The notes: generated from the letters alone by a model not told the origin. A DNA stretch of 64,000 nucleotides from Chloranthus sessilifolius (GCA_021018995.1 CM037591.1:69095901-69159900), one strand, 5' to 3'; numbered from the stretch's first letter, positions 8,482-20,422 are shown. Made by a program: numbers and translations.

Positions 8482-11400
8482 TTGCCTGCCACCCTGCAGC
8501 AGGAGAAAAAGAAAGAGGCTGTAGTTGAGCCTCAGCAGGAAGAAAAACAAGAAAAAAGAAAAAAACATAAGTTTAGTCATTGGCTAGCAGCTAAGGAATC
8601 AGCAGTACCTCAGCTGCCATTTCCTCAAGCTTTAGGTGGTCCTGTCCCTTTTGAGAAAGGGAATGCCCAGATGGAGGAAATGATGGAGACCTTCAGGCAG
8701 GTGAAAATCAATTTGCCCCTGCTTGAGGCAATTAAACAGGTCCTAGCCTATGCAAAGTTCCTGAAAGACCTCTGTACCCAAAAGAGAAAAGTCGAGGCCA
8801 TATGTCCAAAAAAGTCATTGAAACTGATACAGTGAATTCTGTATTTAACATATCAATGCCTGAGAAGTTGCAAGGTCCAGGGATACCCACTATTCCCTGC
8901 ATAATTGGAGACCATACAATTGGGAAGGCCCTTTTAGACCTTGGAGCCAGTGTTTACCTGCTGCCATACAGTGTATATCTGCAGCTAGGATTGGGGGAGC
9001 TAAAACCTACCCCCATTGTGCTAATGATGGCTTATAGATCTGAGAGGAGGCCTATGGGAATGATTGAGGATGTCTTGGTAGGGGTAGACAAATTCTTTTA
9101 CCCTGCTGACTTCCTAGTTTTGGACATGGGCTGCAGCAAAGGTACTAATCCCATACCTGTTATCTTGGGCAGGCCATTCTTGGCCACTGCCAATGCATGC
9201 ATTCAGTGCTGGTCTGGAGTTATGGAGGTAACTTTCGGACATATGAAAGTTGAGCTGAATGTGTACAACAGTGCAAAGTACCCTCAAGAGGACAATGAGG
9301 AGAGCTTTACAGTGGATGTACTAGAAGAAATTATGGATGAAGAATTGCCCACTCTGCTGGAGTGGAGCAACACTGTCAGGAATTTAGTTAAAGTCTGGGA
9401 TATGGTGGAGGAAGAAAGCCCAGCTGTGATAACAGAAGACATGACCACATTGAAGTCTTCTGTGGGCTCAGTGCAGCATTCCATTTGGAAACCTACATTG
9501 GTGCCTCTTCCTCCAACCACCAATGCACCAATTTTGCCATCCACCCAACATGCCCCTGATCTGGAACTCAAGAAGCTTCCAGAAATATTAAAATATGCCT
9601 TCCTTGAGAAAGGTGATAAGCTTCCTGTGATTATCTCCTCCTCTCTTACCAATGAGTAGGACGAGGAATTACTAACAATTTTGAGGAAGCACAAAAGGGC
9701 AATTGGTTGGACCATTGCAGATCTGGGAGGAATAGATGCATCAATTTGCATGCACAGGATTCATCTTGAGGAGGGATCACTACTCTCCAGGGAAATGCAG
9801 AGGAAGTTAAATCCTCACATGCAGGAAGTGGTCCTCAAGGAGATCATTAAATTGCTAGATGCAGGGGTGATTTATCCCATCTCTGATTCTAACTGGGTGG
9901 CACTTATCCAAGTGGTGACCAAGAAATTTGGCATAACAATTATTAAAACCGAATCTGGAGAGTTGAGACCAGCCAGGGAGACCACTGGCTGGAGAGTTTT
10001 CATTGATTATAGAAAGCTCAACTCTAAGACCAGAAAGGACCACTTCCCTCTCCCCTTCATTGATCAAATTTTGGATAAATTGGCTAGAAAAGCTTTTTAC
10101 TGTTTTCTTGATGGGTACTCAGGGTACAACTAGATCCCTGTGCATCCTCAAGACCAAGAGAAAACCACCTTTACCTGTCCTTTTGGCACCTTTGCTTACA
10201 GAAGGATGCCTTTTGGGCTGTGTAATGCGCCAGCCACTTTTCAAAGGTGTATGTATGCCATATTCTCTGATATGATTGACAAGTTTTTGGAGATTTTTAT
10301 GGATGATTTTTCTGTCTATGGGGACAGTTTTGGCCAGTGTCTACAACACCTCAAATTTAGTTTTGTAAGATGTGAGGAGACCAATCTGGTCTTAAGTCGA
10401 AAAGAGCCACTTCATGGTAACACAAGGCATTGTGTTGGGCCATGTAGTTCTAAAGAAGGGCTTAGGAGGTAGACAAGGCCAAAGTTGACCTCATTGCCAA
10501 TCTGCCCCTCCAAAAATAGTCAAACAAATCGATCTTTCCTTGGGCATGCAAGATTTCACAGAGGTTCATTAAGGACTTGACAAAATTGCTAAGCCATTGT
10601 GCCACCGCTTTCTGGATGTGCCTTTCGACTTCTCAGCTGAATCTCTAAAGGCTTTTGAGACTTTGGAAGTCTGCCTTACCTCCCCCCACATACTCCGGAC
10701 ACGGACTATACCACATGTGTGATGCATCGGTTGGCAATAGGTCTTTGTCTTGGGCCAAAGAAAGGATAAGCTGCATGTGGTCATTGCTTATGTCAGCAAG
10801 TCACTTCTTTGAAGCTTCGGCTAAATTATACCTGGCCCGAGAAAGAGCTTCTTGCAGTTGTGTATGCTGTTGACAAGTTTATATCCTACCTGCTGGGATC
10901 TAAAACTGTAATCTTCACTGACCACTCAGCATTGAAGTACCTACTGTCCAAGAAAGATGCTAAGCTCAGGCTGATTAGATGGATACTCCTACTGTAGGAG
11001 TTTGACATCGAAATCAAGGACAAAAAGGGTGTGGAAAATGTGGTGGTTGACCACTTGTCCAGAATTGTTTCGGAGAAGTGTCTTGATGGTCCTACAAATG
11101 ATGCCTTCCTGGACGAGCAATTATTTGCAATCCAATCCTTGGTCCCCTGGTTTGCACACATTGTGAATTATCTTGTTATAGGAAAGATTCCTGCCCACTA
11201 GACCAAAATGGACAAAGACCTGTTTTTCTGACAGGTCATATTTTTTTTGGCAGGAACCTTGCCTATACAAGTACTGTGTAGACCAAATCATCCGAAGATG
11301 TGTTCCCGAAAGTGATGTCCCCAGTATTCTGGCCATGTGCCATGAAAATGCCTGTAGAGGCCACTTTAGTGGAAGAAAAATAGCTGACAAGGACCTACAG

Positions 11401-12437
11401 TGTGGGTTTTATTGGCCTTCTTTATTCAAAGATGCATATACACACTGCAAGGCATGTGAGAGATGTCAAAAATTAGGAGGGCTGTCCAAAAGAAATTCAA
11501 TGCCTTTCCAGCCCATCCTTGTTGTAGAACTGTATGATGTATGGGGTATAGACTTCATGGGCCCTTTTCCTCCTTCTAATGGTTATCATTTCATCTTAGT
11601 GGCAGTGGATTATATTTCCAAATGGGTAGAAGCCAATGCCACAAGAACCAATGACAACCAGGTGGTCCTCATATTTGTAAGGCAGAACATTTTCTCAAGA
11701 TTTGGAACCCCTAGAGCTATTATCAGTGATGGGGGTAGCCATTTCTGCAACAGGAATTTTGAACACTTGCTCAAGAAATATTCTGTGACCCATAGGATTG
11801 CTACTCCCTACCACCCACAGACAAGTGGGCAAGTTGAAATTTCCAATAGGGAGACCAAGCACATCCTTGAGAAAAGCGATGGGGAGGAGAGAGAGATTGG
11901 GCTGATAAGCTCAATGATGCACTGTGGGCTGATAGGGCTGCCCATAAGACTCCCATTGGAATGTCCCCATTCAGACTGGTCTATGGCAAGGCTTGCCATC
12001 TCCCAGTAGAGTTAGAACACAAGGCCTATTGGGCCATTAAAAACTTAAATATGAACCTAACTTCTGCTGGTCATCACAGGTCCCTGCAGCTGTTTGAATT
12101 GGACGAGCTGAGGATGGATGCCTACGCCAATGCCAGGATCTACAAGGAACGGTCTAAAGCTTTCTTTGACAAGGGCTTACTGAGAAAAAGCTTCGTACCT
12201 GGTGGCAAGGTCTGGTTATTTAAATCCAAACTAAAATTCTTTCCTGGCAAACTAAAATCCCGATGGGAAGGTCCCTATATTGTCTTAAATGTTTCCCCAT
12301 CTGGTGCTGTGGAAGTAAAGGATCCCAAATCTGGGAGGACCTTGAAAGTGAATGGTCAGAGGCTTAAGCCTTGTCTCGAAAGACCGGCTGACCCTATGAA
12401 CACTATTCATTTTCAAGGGACCCCTTCATCTACCTGA
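8482..12437 (+). pseudogene. pol: pol of element B (protease, RT, RNase H, integrase)
   Basis: Linker 8482-8800, then an aspartic protease region (IPCIIGDHTIGKALLDLGAS, about 8900) with a DLGAS active site and LGRPFLAT. RT starts near 9690; VFIDYRKLNSKTRKDHFPLP and the catalytic FMDD (about 10294) are intact. A stop (TAG) replaces Q in GYNQIP at 10132. From about 10395 to 10800 several small indels scramble the frame; one is a 2-bp loss relative to D at the SWEKSH segment. RNase H ([16 protein letters not shown]) is near 10915. The integrase HHCC region with HCKACERCQ lies near 11440, and the DDE residues are in [17 protein letters not shown] and [10 protein letters not shown] frameshift near 11880 precedes the C-terminal domain ([11 protein letters not shown]), which ends TGA at 12437. 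Confidence 0.92.
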
Positions 12438-12690
12438 CCCACAGTTGTGTCCATGTTGTATTGTACTACTTTCATTTCTTCAATAGTTTTTAGGAAATTA
12501 TAGTGTCTCAATGGGGTCTGAGTCTGTTGGGTTTAATAGAGTTTATGTGGGGTGGTATGATTACTTCTTCTTCTGCGATTTGCTGATTTTTGAATTGAAT
12601 GCATATTGTTTGAATATTTTTCATGAGTATGCTACACTGCATGAATTGCTCCCTGTTTGGTACTAAGCCCTCGAGCATTCCAAATTGAGA
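12438..12690 (+). other. Post-pol spacer of element B, non-coding
   Basis: This T-rich spacer after the pol stop is similar in position and partly in wording to 55644-55900 of element D. No ORF of note is seen. Confidence 0.6.
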
Positions 12691-12696
12691 TTTGGG

Positions 12697-12972
12697 AAGC
12701 TCTCGTGCAATTCACATAGAGTATTTATTATGCCGTCATGAGCTTCAACAAACGCTGCAGAGCCTCTCGCGCACTGCAAGCTGCAACATCCATCATCGCG
12801 AGATTCCATTCCTATCTCGCGATCCCCTTGCCCAGCTGTGCGAGTCACATGCATTTGTAATTTCCCACGCTGATTGCTATAACTTTTCACTTCCCAACTC
12901 ACTCTCAATTAATTGCGGCAACTTGGATGTTATTACACCGATTCATCTTCCACCATCCTCGTCTTTAAATAC
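12697..12972 (+). promoter_or_regulatory. Internal promoter module: TCGCG motifs and TATA-like box (element B)
   Basis: Motifs GCTCTCGTGCAATTCAC (12703), CCTCTCGCGCACTGC (12767), CATCGCGAGATTCC (12796) and ATCTCGCGATCC (12817) are of the same type as the LTR array at 15323-15660. A TATA-like CTTTAAATACAC lies at about 12962-12972, about 80 bp before the ATG at 13044. The corresponding D segment (60476) has TATTTTAAATG at the same distance from its ATG. Confidence 0.6.
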
Positions 12973-13043
12973 ACAGGGAGTCCCTTTCATATTCATCTCA
13001 TCCTTTCTCCTCTCACCCTAGCGGTCCTTCCCTAGTCCTAACA

Positions 13044-13291
13044 ATGGCAGATGACAAGTCTAATGCTCTGCCTAACAAATTTTATCCGATGTGGTTGGAA
13101 CGGCCCCCACCTAAAGAGCCAGACCCCTACAATTTCTCTGGGATGAATACGAGGAGGTTTAGAAGATCCTGGCTAAGGAGGAGAAGGACAAGCACCCGCC
13201 AAAGAAGAAACAGTGAAAGATAGAACCATCCCCATCCCCTGCCCCCTCCACTCAATCCCTTCCACCACCTTCTCAGCCCCCACATCCTTGA
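13044..13291 (+). pseudogene. Small basic accessory ORF (element B)
   Basis: This ~80-codon ORF starts MADDKSNALPNKFYPMWLE and is homologous to the intact copy in element D (60554-60793, NKFYLMWLDPLPPKEP). Relative to D it has a 1-bp deletion near 13126, after KEPD. Beyond it the original frame reads FLWDEYEEV, then a TAG, ILAKEEK, a TGA after KKKQ, and a proline/serine tail ending at 13291. The acidic-to-basic, proline-rich composition offers no enzyme motif. It lies after the internal promoter module and before the internal polypurine tract. Conservation in two copies argues it was a real gene of this family. Function unknown. Confidence 0.7.
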
Positions 13292-13474
13292 TCCCTCTCT
13301 CCTTTCTTCTTAGAAGTTTCTTTTTGTAATTTTTCAGTCTTAATGAAATTTTCTTTTCATGTTAATCTGTAAAGTTCTCTATTTTTGGTTTTTTTCATTC
13401 TTACTGTTTTCTTTTCTCTGATAATAAATCTACTGCACGCCCACTTTTGAATCAGTGGGGACACTACTCCTCAT

Positions 13475-13489
13475 AGGTTTGGGGGTGTG
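13475..13489 (+). promoter_or_regulatory. Internal duplicate of the polypurine tract (element B)
   Basis: AGGTTTGGGGGTGTG is identical to the 15 bases at the 3' LTR boundary (15126-15140) but lies about 1.65 kb upstream. Element D has the same duplication (61047-61060). It may be a second plus-strand initiation site. Confidence 0.6.
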
Positions 13490-15125
13490 GCAGGCAGATC
13501 CTGCCAATGGAATAGTTAACCTAAATGCAGCAGAATCATGTGAGTAAGATGGAAATGGGTCATGTTCACTGGAGAATCAGAAAAATAATGAAATTTAAAA
13601 TTTTTTCCAGACTTTAGGCATTACAAACTTTTCAAATTTCACATTTCCATGATGAGATCACCAAGGAAACTCACTTGTATCAGCACTTAGTGAATCATTA
13701 GAGAGAGAAAAAGGTAAGGACATACTTAAGAATTCAAAGGAAGACCATAACCAGTGAGATTTGGGCCTATACAAAATATTTTTTTTGAGGAGTGACTAAG
13801 GCAATTTCTTATAACTCTAAGGACTGGCTGAGTCACTGTACTCACTAGAAGTTAGGCAACTCCAAGTTTAAACAACTAACAGCACTCATGAGACTTAGGA
13901 AAGGATCAAGGCCTTCTCTTGGACAATTTGAGCCTAAATAGACCAACCTTAAGCAACTGTCCTTGTCCATACCCCCTTTGAGCTTTATATCTTAAATTTC
14001 TTCAAAATGCACCTGATTACTTGTACCTGAACCTATGAACCTGATTCAGCCTACCCTCACTCTGAGAATTCAGAAGGTAAAGGAGAAAGAGTTGAAGATG
14101 GACTAGCTATGGTCAGCACTAGGTGAATGGAGAAAAGTCTCTCAAAATTCTTGCAGTATGGTAACTGAGAAAATGGCGGCATTTCAGAAAAGTAAAAACA
14201 AAATAAAAAGAAGAAAAATGCATAAAAAAGAAACAAAAACAATACTGAAGAGGAGTAAGAGAGGAGTCAAGAGGGAACTTTCATTGGGAAAATCGAAATC
14301 AAAAAGAGAAACTGATCACTTCAAATCTAAAAACCTCAAAGAAGATGAAAGGAGCTGAATTAAAGAAGGTGAAGTCATGAATCACCTCCTTCACCTACTG
14401 ATTTCAAAATTTAGAACCCCTTTTCAACCTTCCATTCTTTTTAGCCCCACTCCATAAGCCACATTACAGCCCAGTTAAAGCCCTTGTGATCCAAAGTTGA
14501 GTGAGCTATCATGTGGAGATAGAGAGTTGTTCAATCTATGGTGAGGATCTGTCAATGATGCCAGAACTTCAGAGCTATGCCTATGCTCATGCATATAGAC
14601 CCATTTGGGGGATGTAACTGCTCTTGAGCTTGAGAGAAAATGACACCCTCAACAGTTCTTTATGAGAGTATGCCCTGGAGAGTTTTGGGTCTGATCTTGA
14701 ATGCATTAGGTGTGACCTATAACCTAATTTTTGATCTAGTGATGAGCTCAATGTTGACACACCTGTGTAGTGTCTCTGGTGTAAACTGATTGGAAATGTT
14801 GTGCCTTCATGAGAAGCTTATATTGTTTAAATTTCTGTGCAGCCAAGGTGTTTGAATTTCTTATATTTTTACTGATTCAAGGGTGAACTAACTCTGTTTC
14901 TTCACTGCTCACTTGATAATAATGCACTTGTGCTAACTGTCTCATTGAGAAGTTTGTTGGTGTCTTCACTGAAAACCCTCAGGAAACTTCACTCCTCCAC
15001 TAGGGATCACCTAGGGGTTTAAAAGGCTTGGTACATGCGCTAAATATATCCATGCTCCCTACGAAAGTGGCATTTAATTTCTGTAGTTATTTTAGTGTAG
15101 CTTTGCTAAGGGACTAGCAAAGATT
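13490..15125 (+). other. 3' non-coding region of element B
   Basis: No credible gene. It is A-rich and colinear with 61061-62650 of element D; for example both have the ACTAGAAGTTAGGCA and CAGCACTCATGA segments. A lysine-rich open stretch at 14158-14358 is low-complexity. CCACTAGGGATCACC and AAAGGCTTGGTACAT near 14995-15035 are also shared with D. Confidence 0.7.
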
Positions 15126-15138
15126 AGGTTTGGGGGTG
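15126..15138 (+). promoter_or_regulatory. 3' polypurine tract (element B)
   Basis: AGGTTTGGGGGTG lies directly before the LTR start TGTTAAG. It is the same in element D (62651). Confidence 0.85.
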
Positions 15139-15322
15139 TGTTAAGACCTGAAAAGTACCACTTTTCACCCCTTAACTTAGCCTTTGATTAGACCCTTAGC
15201 CCTGCTATTTTTATAGGTAATAAACATCAGTGCAATAAGGCCATAAATCCTGCTAAGGAGCCTGTTTTGACCCCAGAAGTCCCTCAGAAGAATGAGAACT
15301 GAATCTAGACCTGAGGTAAGCC

Positions 15323-15660
15323 TCGCGTAGCTTCCAAAAACTTCAGAGGATTCAGAAAAATATGCTTCGCATAGTCCTCGCGAAGTCCCAAGACTTCACA
15401 ACAACTTCTCGTGTAGTTTAGTGATAGAAGAGCTTCAGAATCTTGCCTCGCACAGCTGTCGCGCAGTAGCCGCGGGATGCAAATGTCAAGAGAACCTCTC
15501 GCGCAGTTCAGAAAAGCCTCAAAGCTATTGCGAGGATCCTCGCGAAGATATATCAAGAAGTGAACTTCTCGCGCTGTTCAGGAAGAAAGCAGCCTCGTGA
15601 AGCCAGAGTTAGCCTCATGAAGATCTATTGTGAAATGGAATGCTCGCGCAGTTCCCGCGC
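15323..15660. repeat. TCGCG-motif array in LTR B
   Basis: Degenerate copies of CTCTCGCGCAGTTC-like motifs have TCG/TCGC centres near 15323, 15367, 15378, 15409, 15448, 15459, 15499, 15529, 15540, 15569, 15595, 15644 and 15655. Distances are mainly about 11, 30 or 40 bp. The array lies upstream of the TATA box at 16031. The same motif type occurs at the internal promoters of B and D. Confidence 0.8.
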
Positions 15661-16030
15661 TATTCACAAGTAGCAATCCAACTGCACGAAGCCCAATCCA
15701 GCGAGAGCTTAACTATCTACCTCGCGACTGCTCAAAGCATCAAGAAGCTGCAACCTTACGACGTCTAAAGTTTTAATGCTAACTCATCTTCACGAAGTCA
15801 TTGCTACCATGCGACAAGTCTGGGAATCGACTATAACCTGGCGAACCTCTGAACTCCACCTTCCATCACTTCAGCAGAGGACTTTTTGGAAATTTCTAAG
15901 GATTAGGGCACGCACTCCCATGCTCAAATCTCCGTGCACGTGCCTTGAGGCATCTAAGGATCATTAGTAGGCCACGTGGCATCACTAAAATTAGGGTTTC
16001 TTAACCCTAATGCGCCGCCACACCCACTGC

Positions 16031-16038
16031 TATATAAA
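16031..16038 (+). promoter_or_regulatory. TATA box of LTR B
   Basis: TATATAAA in the context CCACTGC..CCAAAGCC. The D LTRs have TATATAAG in the same position (48307 and 63591). Confidence 0.75.
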
Positions 16039-16489
16039 CCAAAGCCTAGTTTAGGTTTAAAAAAACTTTTAGAGAGGATTTAGACTGAGACGTGGGAATA
16101 GTCCAGACTTTATCACTGATACGGGATCTGAGACCATTTTCTTTTCTGTTCTTCTATAGTTGTAAGTAGCTTTTCTTTTTCTCTCTCTCCATAGTCCAAC
16201 ACTTGCTGGCTATGCCTTTGTATGTATTTTCGAGCTAGTTTAATGAATGTTTTGTGATAGGATATGTTCTTTTATGGGATGTGTGCGAATGAGAGTTGCT
16301 CTGTGCAAGGCTGCTGCCTTGTGATCCACCATTGCTTTGGCACTGATTCAAAGCAATGGAGGACTAATTCTATGGATCCATTCAAATCCAAGAAACCTGT
16401 GTGTCTGGGCTATCATGGTCCTATATAGCCTTATCCTCACCACAGGACCCACTAGATCTAAAAGCCCCATGGGAGCCTGAGCTGGTAGC

Positions 16490-17110
16490 CTTGTGACCAT
16501 GGTGGTGGCAGTAATATTATTGTTCTATTTTGGACTCTATGAGGAGGATAGCCTCTAGGATAGTCTGTGACCATTCAAGTGGACAGGCTATAACCTTAGG
16601 GTGAAGCCAATCCGTAGGATCCAAGATGGATTCTTCTTCTCTGCACATGTGCTTGTAGCCTTGTGGGAGATTGTACAGAGGCAGGCTCCCCTATATTTGT
16701 ATAGACCCGCCATCAGATGTTAGATCTGATCTGGTTATAGAGATTGTACACTTGTGACTGGACCATTGTAGTCCCACTCAAGCAATGGACAGCTAGATCG
16801 AAGGTTGTACTCAATCCTTCACAGTTCTATGTGCAGGCTATCATGGTCCTGCCATTATAGCCCCACACATAGAGCTTTAGAGGTTGAGGTTCCCTATGGA
16901 TTCTTGAGCTTGTAGCCTGGATGAAGTAGTGCCTACAATGATTAACTTTTTTTTACCCATCTCTGGACTGTGGTTCCCCTATGGGATAGTCAGTGACCAT
17001 TTGAGTGGACAGGTTATAACCATAAGGGATTAGATCATGGCATAGAGATGGGTTGGATTCTTTCTCCTCAGTGGTGATAATGTAGCTATTGGACAGGATT
17101 TCTATAACAT
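16490..17110 (+). repeat. Internal repeats in the R/U5 part of LTR B
   Basis: Two similar stretches about 430 bp apart contain GGATAGTC(T/A)GTGACCATT, AGTGGACAGG(C/T)TATAACC and a GTAGCC end. GAGCT(T/G)GTAGCC-type words recur near 16488, 16651 and 16907. The same words are in the LTRs of D and of the more distant E. Confidence 0.65.
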
Positions 17111-17519
17111 CATATCTGAATCTGAGTTACAAAACTCCTCTGATCTAGACCTAATAGCATACTTCTCACCCTTTTATATTTATTTTCCCACACTCCATCC
17201 ATCTTCTCAACCCTTTATGTAGTTAATTCATTAAGCTTCCTTAGGATATTTAGAATAAGTTACCCTAAACTCCCTTCCTTTTAGGACTGCCAGATCTGTT
17301 GTCAGATCTGGAGGGACTACTAGAGATGGCTCCCTTGGAGCCGTAGATCAACTTTTCCCTGTGGGACAAACTCTTACTTATCAAAACTTACTACAAATGG
17401 ACCCTATATCTTGCAGGTCTAGGATTTCTCAGTTGTCCTGATTCCATCCCCTATTTTACTTTGATTTTAAATTGCTTTTACCACCAACAAATAAAGTATG
17501 CACACTTGGAAATGCAACA

Positions 17520-20422
17520 CATCCCTCTCACCCAACCACCTTTTACCGTTACAGGCCCATTTGGCGCCCCAATTTTCCCAACCACTACCCCCCAAAATAT
17601 CCCAAATCCAACCCCCAATTCTCCATCTTTTGCCCAAGCCATGCCAAGTCCAACTCATCTCCCACCCACATCCATACAAAACCCAAACCCATTATCCCAA
17701 TCCACATCCATGCCCCAATTCCCATCATCCCCCTATAGACCCGATCCACCCACATTCACATACACCACTTCCACCCTATCCAACCCCCCGCAAAATCCCT
17801 CATCCATCCGGCTCATGCCCCTTTTTACTGGGGCCATGCCCAACTTTCCTCATCCCTCCTCATCATGCTCCCCATCATCCCAAAACATGCCCAATACATC
17901 CCCTCATCCACCTCAGACCCCCCTACCTATCGTGGCCATTCCCGATTATACTAGGGTCATGCCTAATTTTTTCACCACCTCCATCCCATTTATACCCCAT
18001 CACCCCTTAAATCCCCCATCTCCATCCAACCCTTCCTCCATGACCATGATAGAGGAGATGTTCGAAGCCTATTCCATGTGGAAAGCTTCTCAAAACACCC
18101 CCCCTCTTCCTTCACACCCCATGCCCATGAACCCTTCCCATACCCTAGCTAATCTCCATGCCTCACTCTCTCATGACCCCCATCAACTCCCCATAATCCA
18201 CACCACCCAAATCCCCATTACCCACTTACCCCAAGGCCCCATGGCCCAATCTCCAAACTCCCACATACCTCAACGCCCATTGGCCCAAACCCCTTTTTTC
18301 CACATATCCCAGGACCCCATGACCCAATACCCCACCACCCACGCCTACGCAGGGCCCATGGCCCAGACCCACCAAGGGCCCGTGGCCCAGACCCACCAAG
18401 GGCCCGTGGCCCAGACCCACCAAGGGCCCGTGGCCCAAACCCACCAAGGGCCCACTGGGCCAGACTCACAAAGGGCCCATGGCCTAGACCCATCAAGGGC
18501 CCATGGCCCAAACCCACCAAGGCCCACTGGGCTAGGCCCACCAAAGGCCCATGGCCCATACCCACCAAGGGCCCATGGCCGAAAACCATCAAGGCCCATT
18601 AGGCCAGACTCACCAAGGACACATGGCTCAGGCCCATCAAGGCCCTTTGGGCCAGACCCATCAAGGGCCCTTGCCCCAAACCTACCCAGGGCCATTGGCC
18701 TAGACCCATTAAGGGCTCGTGGACCAAACCTACCAAGGGTCCATGGCCCAGACCTATCAATAGCCCATGACCCAAAATGGCCAAGGGTTCATGGCCCAAA
18801 CCCAAACCCCACACTCATACCTTCCACAATACCCCCAACAGTTAACCCAACCTTCACAGCTTGGTCAAACCCATGCCATCCCCCAAACCCAATTCTCCCA
18901 TGGCCCCACACCCCAAGGCCATCTCCAAACCTTCCCCCATACCCAATGACCCTATCAAGCCCCGCCTTAAAACCAAATTTCCATCACCCAACAAACCATT
19001 CCTCACCCCCAATGGGCTCACCCAACCCTTACTCATGTCATTCCCATCCAACCCATGCAGCAACAAGTTGAGAATCCCATCCTCACTGCACCCTAAATAG
19101 ATCAGCAATATGAGGAGGACGAGATCAGAAATAGTGGGGCCTATGCTGGGGCTTTGACTAGCCTTAAACCCCCTCCCATAATTGCCCATCCCCTGGTAGC
19201 CCAAAGTGAAGTCCAGCTGACGGCCGAGAAAGTGACCCCTGTATCGAAAGAGTCGGAGCAGTTGAAAGAACAACTAGACAAGATCCAGAAACAATTGTTA
19301 AAAATGGGTGGTGCTGAAATCCACGCCACGAATTTCATGGATTTATGTCTGTTTGCCGAGGTCCCCCTGCCCCCCAAATTTAAAATGCCAAAATTCAACA
19401 AGTACAATGGCACGGGCAATCCTATTATGCACCTGAAGTCCTACAGCGGGGACATGTGCCAATACGGGGAGGATGAAAGACTACTAATAAAAGTCTTTCA
19501 AAAAAGTCTGACTGGGCTGGCTTTAAGATGGTTCACATCATTAGAACCGTCTATGATGAAAACATGGAGGGACTTGACGCATCTCTTTCAAGAACAGTAC
19601 GTCTATAATATAGACATTGAGCCGCGTAAGTCAGACTTGGCCCATTTGAAGCAGAATCAGAACCAGACCTTCAGTGATTACTTGGGGCGATGGAGAGCAT
19701 TGGCAGCTCAGGTCAGGAAAAGAATACCTGATGATGAACAAATAGAGACGATTTCAAAGAACATTCTGCCAGTGATTTAAGACATTTTGGTATATCAACA
19801 GCAAACCAACTTTGCTGATCTGGTGAGAAATGCCAACCAATGCGAGGACGCCATCAAGGAGGGACGTCTGAATAAGAACGTATCAAGTGGGCCCAGTGGG
19901 GTTAGAAGATTTTCATAACAGAGGAACGAAAAGAGAGCAGGGGGAGATGTCCAGAACATAGTCAATACCAGGACCAATAATAATAGTACCCCATTTCAAT
20001 TTCAGGCAGCCCCACCAGCACCTGTTAGGCCTAAGCAGATGCAAAGAATGGGGAATAGGAATGGAATGCAAATGACCCTAGAACAGAGGAGAGCCTGCTA
20101 CGACCGAGTCTTCACACCGCTGGGGCAATCTTTGAGTGTACTTTTGCCCTTATTAGTAGAAAAGGGATTAGTGGCTATCCGCCAACCGCAACCTCCTCCT
20201 CACCCAATCCCAAAGAACTATGACCCAAATACCCACTGCAATTTTCATCATGGTCTGGGTCACCCTACTGATCGCTGCTTCCCATTGAAGCACGACATCA
20301 AGGATTTGATCGATGCCGAGAAAATATTCCCCCTACACCTTCTCAGCTTGTTAATATTCACCAAGTGCCACTACCCCCACATCTTACCAGAGGAGAAGGT
20401 CCCAGACCCACCATCGGAATGA
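17520..20422 (+). pseudogene. gag: gag of element C (Tat/Ogre), 5' end cut by B
   Basis: The N-terminus resumes as IPLTQPPFTVTGPFGAPIFP, matching C2 gag at about 37755 (VPLTQSTITITGPFGALIFP). About 30 N-terminal codons are therefore missing. A very proline-rich region follows, with MIEEMFEAYSMWKASQ and a 24-bp coding repeat (HQGPMAQT units, 18340-18800). The gag domain proper is at about 19154-19780: FKMPKFNKYNGTGNPIMHLK, LALRWFTSLEPSMMKTWRDL, FSDYLGRWRALAAQV. A zinc-finger-like HCNFHHGLGHPTDRC lies near 20238. The frame changes near 18455 and again before 19154, and stops occur at 19780 and about 19918. The structural role is inferred from the family. Confidence 0.85.
18340..18800 (+). repeat. 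24-bp coding minisatellite in gag of C
   Basis: The unit is about 24 bp around CAAGGGCCCATGGCCCAGAC, encoding HQGPMAQT in the gag frame. Roughly 19 units are present. The first four (18350-18450) are almost identical; later units diverge and carry indels that shift the reading to RAHGLDPS-type repeats. C2 carries the same repeat at 38480-38643, where element E inserted. Confidence 0.88.

Larger units (their letters stand above)
6088..17519 (+). mobile_element. Element B: Athila-type Ty3/gypsy retrotransposon, 5' LTR cut by A
   Basis: The order is: remnant of the 5' LTR, tRNA-Asp-type PBS, gag, pol (protease, RT, RNase H, integrase), a small accessory ORF, two polypurine tracts, and a complete 3' LTR. 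Athila identity rests on the protease/RT wording (LLDLGASVNLLP-like, GWRVxxDYRKLNxxTRKDHFPLPFID) and the TGGCGCCGTTGCCGGGGA primer site. The 382-383 bp shared by the two LTRs differ at roughly 16 positions by eye, about 4%. Right of the element the sequence is Tat gag (element C), so B inserted into C; the left junction is outside the window. Confidence 0.92.
15139..17519 (+). repeat. 3' LTR of element B (2381 bp)
   Basis: It starts TGTTAAGACC and ends GCAACA, where Tat gag resumes. Length agrees with the D 5' LTR (2360 bp). It contains the TCGCG-type array, a TATATAAA box at 16031, and repeated GAGCT(T/G)GTAGCC words downstream. Confidence 0.92.

Noticed and set aside
14158-14358. Lysine-rich open frame in the 3' region of B
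   Set aside because: Low-complexity A-rich sequence; the colinear part of D has no matching ORF.
18218-18814. Long open frames on the minus strand with GPLVGLGHGP-type repeats
   Set aside because: They are the reverse reading of the 24-bp gag repeat, whose unit is free of stops in several frames. No start context or conservation supports a gene.
17461-19071. Proline-rich open frame as a host extensin-like or cell-wall gene
   Set aside because: It begins within the B LTR end and continues as Tat gag; C2 has the same N-terminal sequence after an LTR, and the gag domain follows at 19154.
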